A stretch of DNA of 15,091 nucleotides, taken from NCBI GenBank assembly GCA_002730365.1, contig PBZZ01000002.1:1-15091 (forward strand). The letters run 5' to 3'. The stretch is from Deltaproteobacteria bacterium (GTDB lineage Bacteria > SAR324 > NAC60-12). The position numbers and the translations under genes are program-made. Shown here piece by piece: positions 12,954 through 15,091 of this stretch (positions are counted from its first letter, which is position 1; each line of letters begins with the position of its first letter). The notes under the pieces were generated by a model. That model was not told the DNA's origin. It saw only the letters and a list, made by a program, of their open reading frames with translations, and searched no databases.

Positions 12954-15091
12954 TTAGATTACTAATTCACGAATTTGAATCACATCACCTGATGCAGGGA
13001 TTGTCGCCCCAGCAATACTAAAATCAACTGCGTTACCAGTCACAGTGTAGTCTACACCTGGGACTTGGCAAACACCATTTAAGAATACCAATACAGAAAA
13101 TGCGGTGTGCCCTGGTGATATAGCAAATGTAACTGTGGATCCATTTCCACTATATGTCACACCGTTGTTGCTATTCGCAAGACCAGTCGCCAATCTATAT
13201 TTATCGGCAGCACCATAAGTTCCAGTAACATCTATGTTACCAGAGAAGAATGTGTTGCCACTGACCTTCAATCTATTTGAAGCGTCAGGTGCCATACCAA
13301 TACCATAATGAGTTACACCACTATATCTTTGTGATGTGATCGGTGCTGTATCACTCAATCCGATCTTATACCATGTGCCAGCATCATAAACCCAACCAAG
13401 TGATGCACCTGGGGTCCAGTCTATGTTGTAACATATGTCGCCATTGTTAAATGCTAATCCAGCAGCGAGATCGGGTACACCAGCAAGTTCATTTGCTAGG
13501 AATGTTTGTTTTAGTACAGTACCATCATCATTACTATAAGTGAATTTAAGAGACTGAATCTCATCCTGTGATGTCAGTTTCTTCTGCATCGTTACAGGAC
13601 CTGAGAATACAGATTCTAACTGGTTAGATGCTCCACCAATTACAGTTAGTTTATCAGTCAATACCAATTCAGAGAACGTCTCAATCGTAGTTCCCTCTTC
13701 ACCGAGGACGTTTAACTGAGCGATATCTTCGTTAGTGATCTGACCTGTAACTGGGTTGATAACTTGGTTACCAACGAATAGTTCTCCATCACTGTTAACA
13801 CCAGAGTAGTAAGCAACTCCTGCTGCTTCTTTCAATGACTGTGACAGTCTGACTTGCTCTGGACTTAGAACCTCTACCTGAGTAGATGGGAACGCTGTTG
13901 AGTAGTTTCCTGGTCCGAAACCAAGATACTCAAACGTGTGTCCTGATGCTCTAAGAATAGAGTAACGTCTCAGTTCTACCTGTAAAGGTGCTACTGAGTT
14001 GTCTGGATTTAATTTAAGTGGTATCTTTCTCTCTTCTTCATCTCCTAGTCTAGCAGTAACAACTATACCTGTTAGTGTGTTGACTGTGGTTGTATATCCT
14101 AAGTTATTCTCTGTCTCTTGTAAGAAGAACTGTGTAGTCTCCTTAGTAATTGATAACTGTGTGTTCTCGTTAGGTGTTGGTGTTGCACCATCAGTTGTCC
14201 TAACCAATCCTAATATCTCTGAGTCTGCAACTGAAACTGCTGCTGCTGGGTCTGCAACTGGGTTGTCTCTGTCAAATGACGGATATATGTCCACTGTCTG
14301 TTGAGAGAACTCAAAGTCATTGAAGTTAGTAGCACCTGGGGATACTGACGCTGACAGGAATGTCAAGTAGTATATACCATCTGTAACACCACGTTCAAAT
14401 GTCTGATATGTTTCTACATCATAGATGTAGTAAGTTTTACTATATGCTGGTGAGTTTGACTCGCTGGATCTAGGTTGTAGAACGAAACCAGTAATAGGTG
14501 GTCTTGGTATTGGGAACGCATCCTTATCTAGTACATATCTGAATCTATATGTTCTGTCATTAAGGTCTCTTGCGTCGGGAATACGTCTGATGAATGTGGT
14601 AGGTGTGAATCCTAAGTTCTGATATATGCTGTTCGCTTGTAGTGTTGTGTATATTGTGTTGTTTGCGTTGTCAACCTGTAAGTACCACTGACTTCTGTTA
14701 CTGTCAAACTTCAATGGTGACTCATCATCACCCGCTTTTGTACCTGTAACTGTTGGTCCTGCTGGGGATATATGTGCATAGTGTGTTGTGGGTTCACTTG
14801 CACCTGATGCTACGAGAGCAACATATATCTTATCAGGTGTGTTAACGTCATCACGTCTAGCACCAATAGTATAACCTTGTATCTTACTTGGTGGTTTACC
14901 TAACTCTGATGTATAACCATATAGGTATAGTCTTGATGCATCTGCCTCTGCTTTTGTTGCAGTAATATCAATAGTAACCCAGTTGATTGACACCTCTGAT
15001 ACATCACTCAATCCTTTTGGTGGTATAACGTGTGTTATCTGTCCTGCTTTATCTTTCGTAAATGCTGCTGCCTTGAATCCTTTTGATCTTA
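12954..15091 (-). CDS. Large virion (tail/baseplate-associated) structural protein, 5' end beyond window
   Basis: At least 712 codons are visible. The reading frame has a TTG at 15011, but it stays open upstream through G-F-K-A-A-A-F-T-K-D-K-A-G-Q-I-T-H-V-I-P to the window edge, so the gene starts outside. It then shows L-Y-L-Y-G-Y, R-I-P-D-A-R-D-L-N-D-R-T-Y-R-F-R-Y and F-E-R-G-V-T-D-G-I-Y-Y-L-T-F. These are features I associate with very large T4-like cyanophage structural proteins. The C-terminal third has fibre-like repeats (L-K-V-S-G-N-T-F-F-S-G-N-I-D-V-T-G) and a final F-L-N-G-V-C-Q-V-P-G-V-D-Y-T-V segment, a common phage fibre C-terminal motif. Virion location is very likely; the exact assignment (long fibre, neck or baseplate) is open. 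Confidence 0.85.
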   Translation of the reverse strand, partial: RSKGFKAAAFTKDKAGQITHVIPPKGLSDVSEVSINWVTIDITATKAEADASRLYLYGYTSELGKPPSKIQGYTIGARRDDVNTPDKIYVALVASGASEPTTHYAHISPAGPTVTGTKAGDDESPLKFDSNRSQWYLQVDNANNTIYTTLQANSIYQNLGFTPTTFIRRIPDARDLNDRTYRFRYVLDKDAFPIPRPPITGFVLQPRSSESNSPAYSKTYYIYDVETYQTFERGVTDGIYYLTFLSASVSPGATNFNDFEFSQQTVDIYPSFDRDNPVADPAAAVSVADSEILGLVRTTDGATPTPNENTQLSITKETTQFFLQETENNLGYTTTVNTLTGIVVTARLGDEEERKIPLKLNPDNSVAPLQVELRRYSILRASGHTFEYLGFGPGNYSTAFPSTQVEVLSPEQVRLSQSLKEAAGVAYYSGVNSDGELFVGNQVINPVTGQITNEDIAQLNVLGEEGTTIETFSELVLTDKLTVIGGASNQLESVFSGPVTMQKKLTSQDEIQSLKFTYSNDDGTVLKQTFLANELAGVPDLAAGLAFNNGDICYNIDWTPGASLGWVYDAGTWYKIGLSDTAPITSQRYSGVTHYGIGMAPDASNRLKVSGNTFFSGNIDVTGTYGAADKYRLATGLANSNNGVTYSGNGSTVTFAISPGHTAFSVLVFLNGVCQVPGVDYTVTGNAVDFSIAGATIPASGDVIQIRELVI

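Noticed and set aside
13198..13205. GATAAATA on the minus strand as a late promoter
   Set aside because: It is inside the large structural gene with no downstream start nearby; most likely chance in AT-rich codons.
12954..15011. TTG at 15011 as the true start of the large structural protein
   Set aside because: The frame stays open upstream to the window edge with protein-like sequence and there is no ribosome site before the TTG, so the gene begins outside.

Overview
The window looks like part of a lytic, T4-like (contractile-tailed) marine phage, most likely a cyanophage of Prochlorococcus/Synechococcus. A SAR11 or other marine host is not excluded. The grounds are: tightly packed genes all on the minus strand with start/stop overlaps, an AT-leaning composition, a large structural protein that resembles (from memory) a cyanophage virion protein family, T4-type late promoter boxes (TATAAATA and GATAAATA) in front of two fibre genes, a flavin-dependent tryptophan halogenase, and many Fe(II)/2-oxoglutarate (2OG) oxygenases. 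No host gene, tRNA, integrase, insertion sequence or CRISPR array was seen.

Transcription runs from right to left. Region A (about 15091 to 8891) is the virion fibre module. It holds a large structural protein that runs off the right edge, a fibre-like protein, a very glycine- and cysteine-rich adhesin resembling the ALK/LTK-type glycine-rich domain, an unrecognised 192-residue protein, and two tandem paralogous glycine-rich fibres whose C-terminal 187 residues are about 90% identical. Region B (8888 to 6298) holds an unrecognised acidic protein with a tail-chaperone-like stretch, a 522-residue tryptophan halogenase-like flavoprotein, and a charged, probably helical protein of unknown role.

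Region C (6297 to 1) is an oxygenase array. Seven complete and one partial gene belong to the Fe(II)/2OG or JmjC/cupin superfamily: four of the TIGR02466/2OG-FeII_Oxy_5 type, two of a second mutually similar type, one JmjC-like, and one N-terminal fragment. Within the array sit a small unknown gene, a 108-residue conserved-looking phage protein and a DEAH superfamily 2 helicase. Nearly every junction is an ATGA, TAATG or short overlap, so these genes are probably translationally coupled. Two sigma70-like promoter candidates lie inside the array: one at the start of the helicase and one in its only real intergenic gap.

The oxygenases have no visible substrate. Since they and the halogenase lie directly downstream of surface-exposed adhesins, one possibility is modification of virion proteins. 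Alternatives are modification of host proteins, of a small molecule or lipid, or of nucleic acid. That link is inference from gene order only. There is no intergenic stretch longer than about 41 bases.
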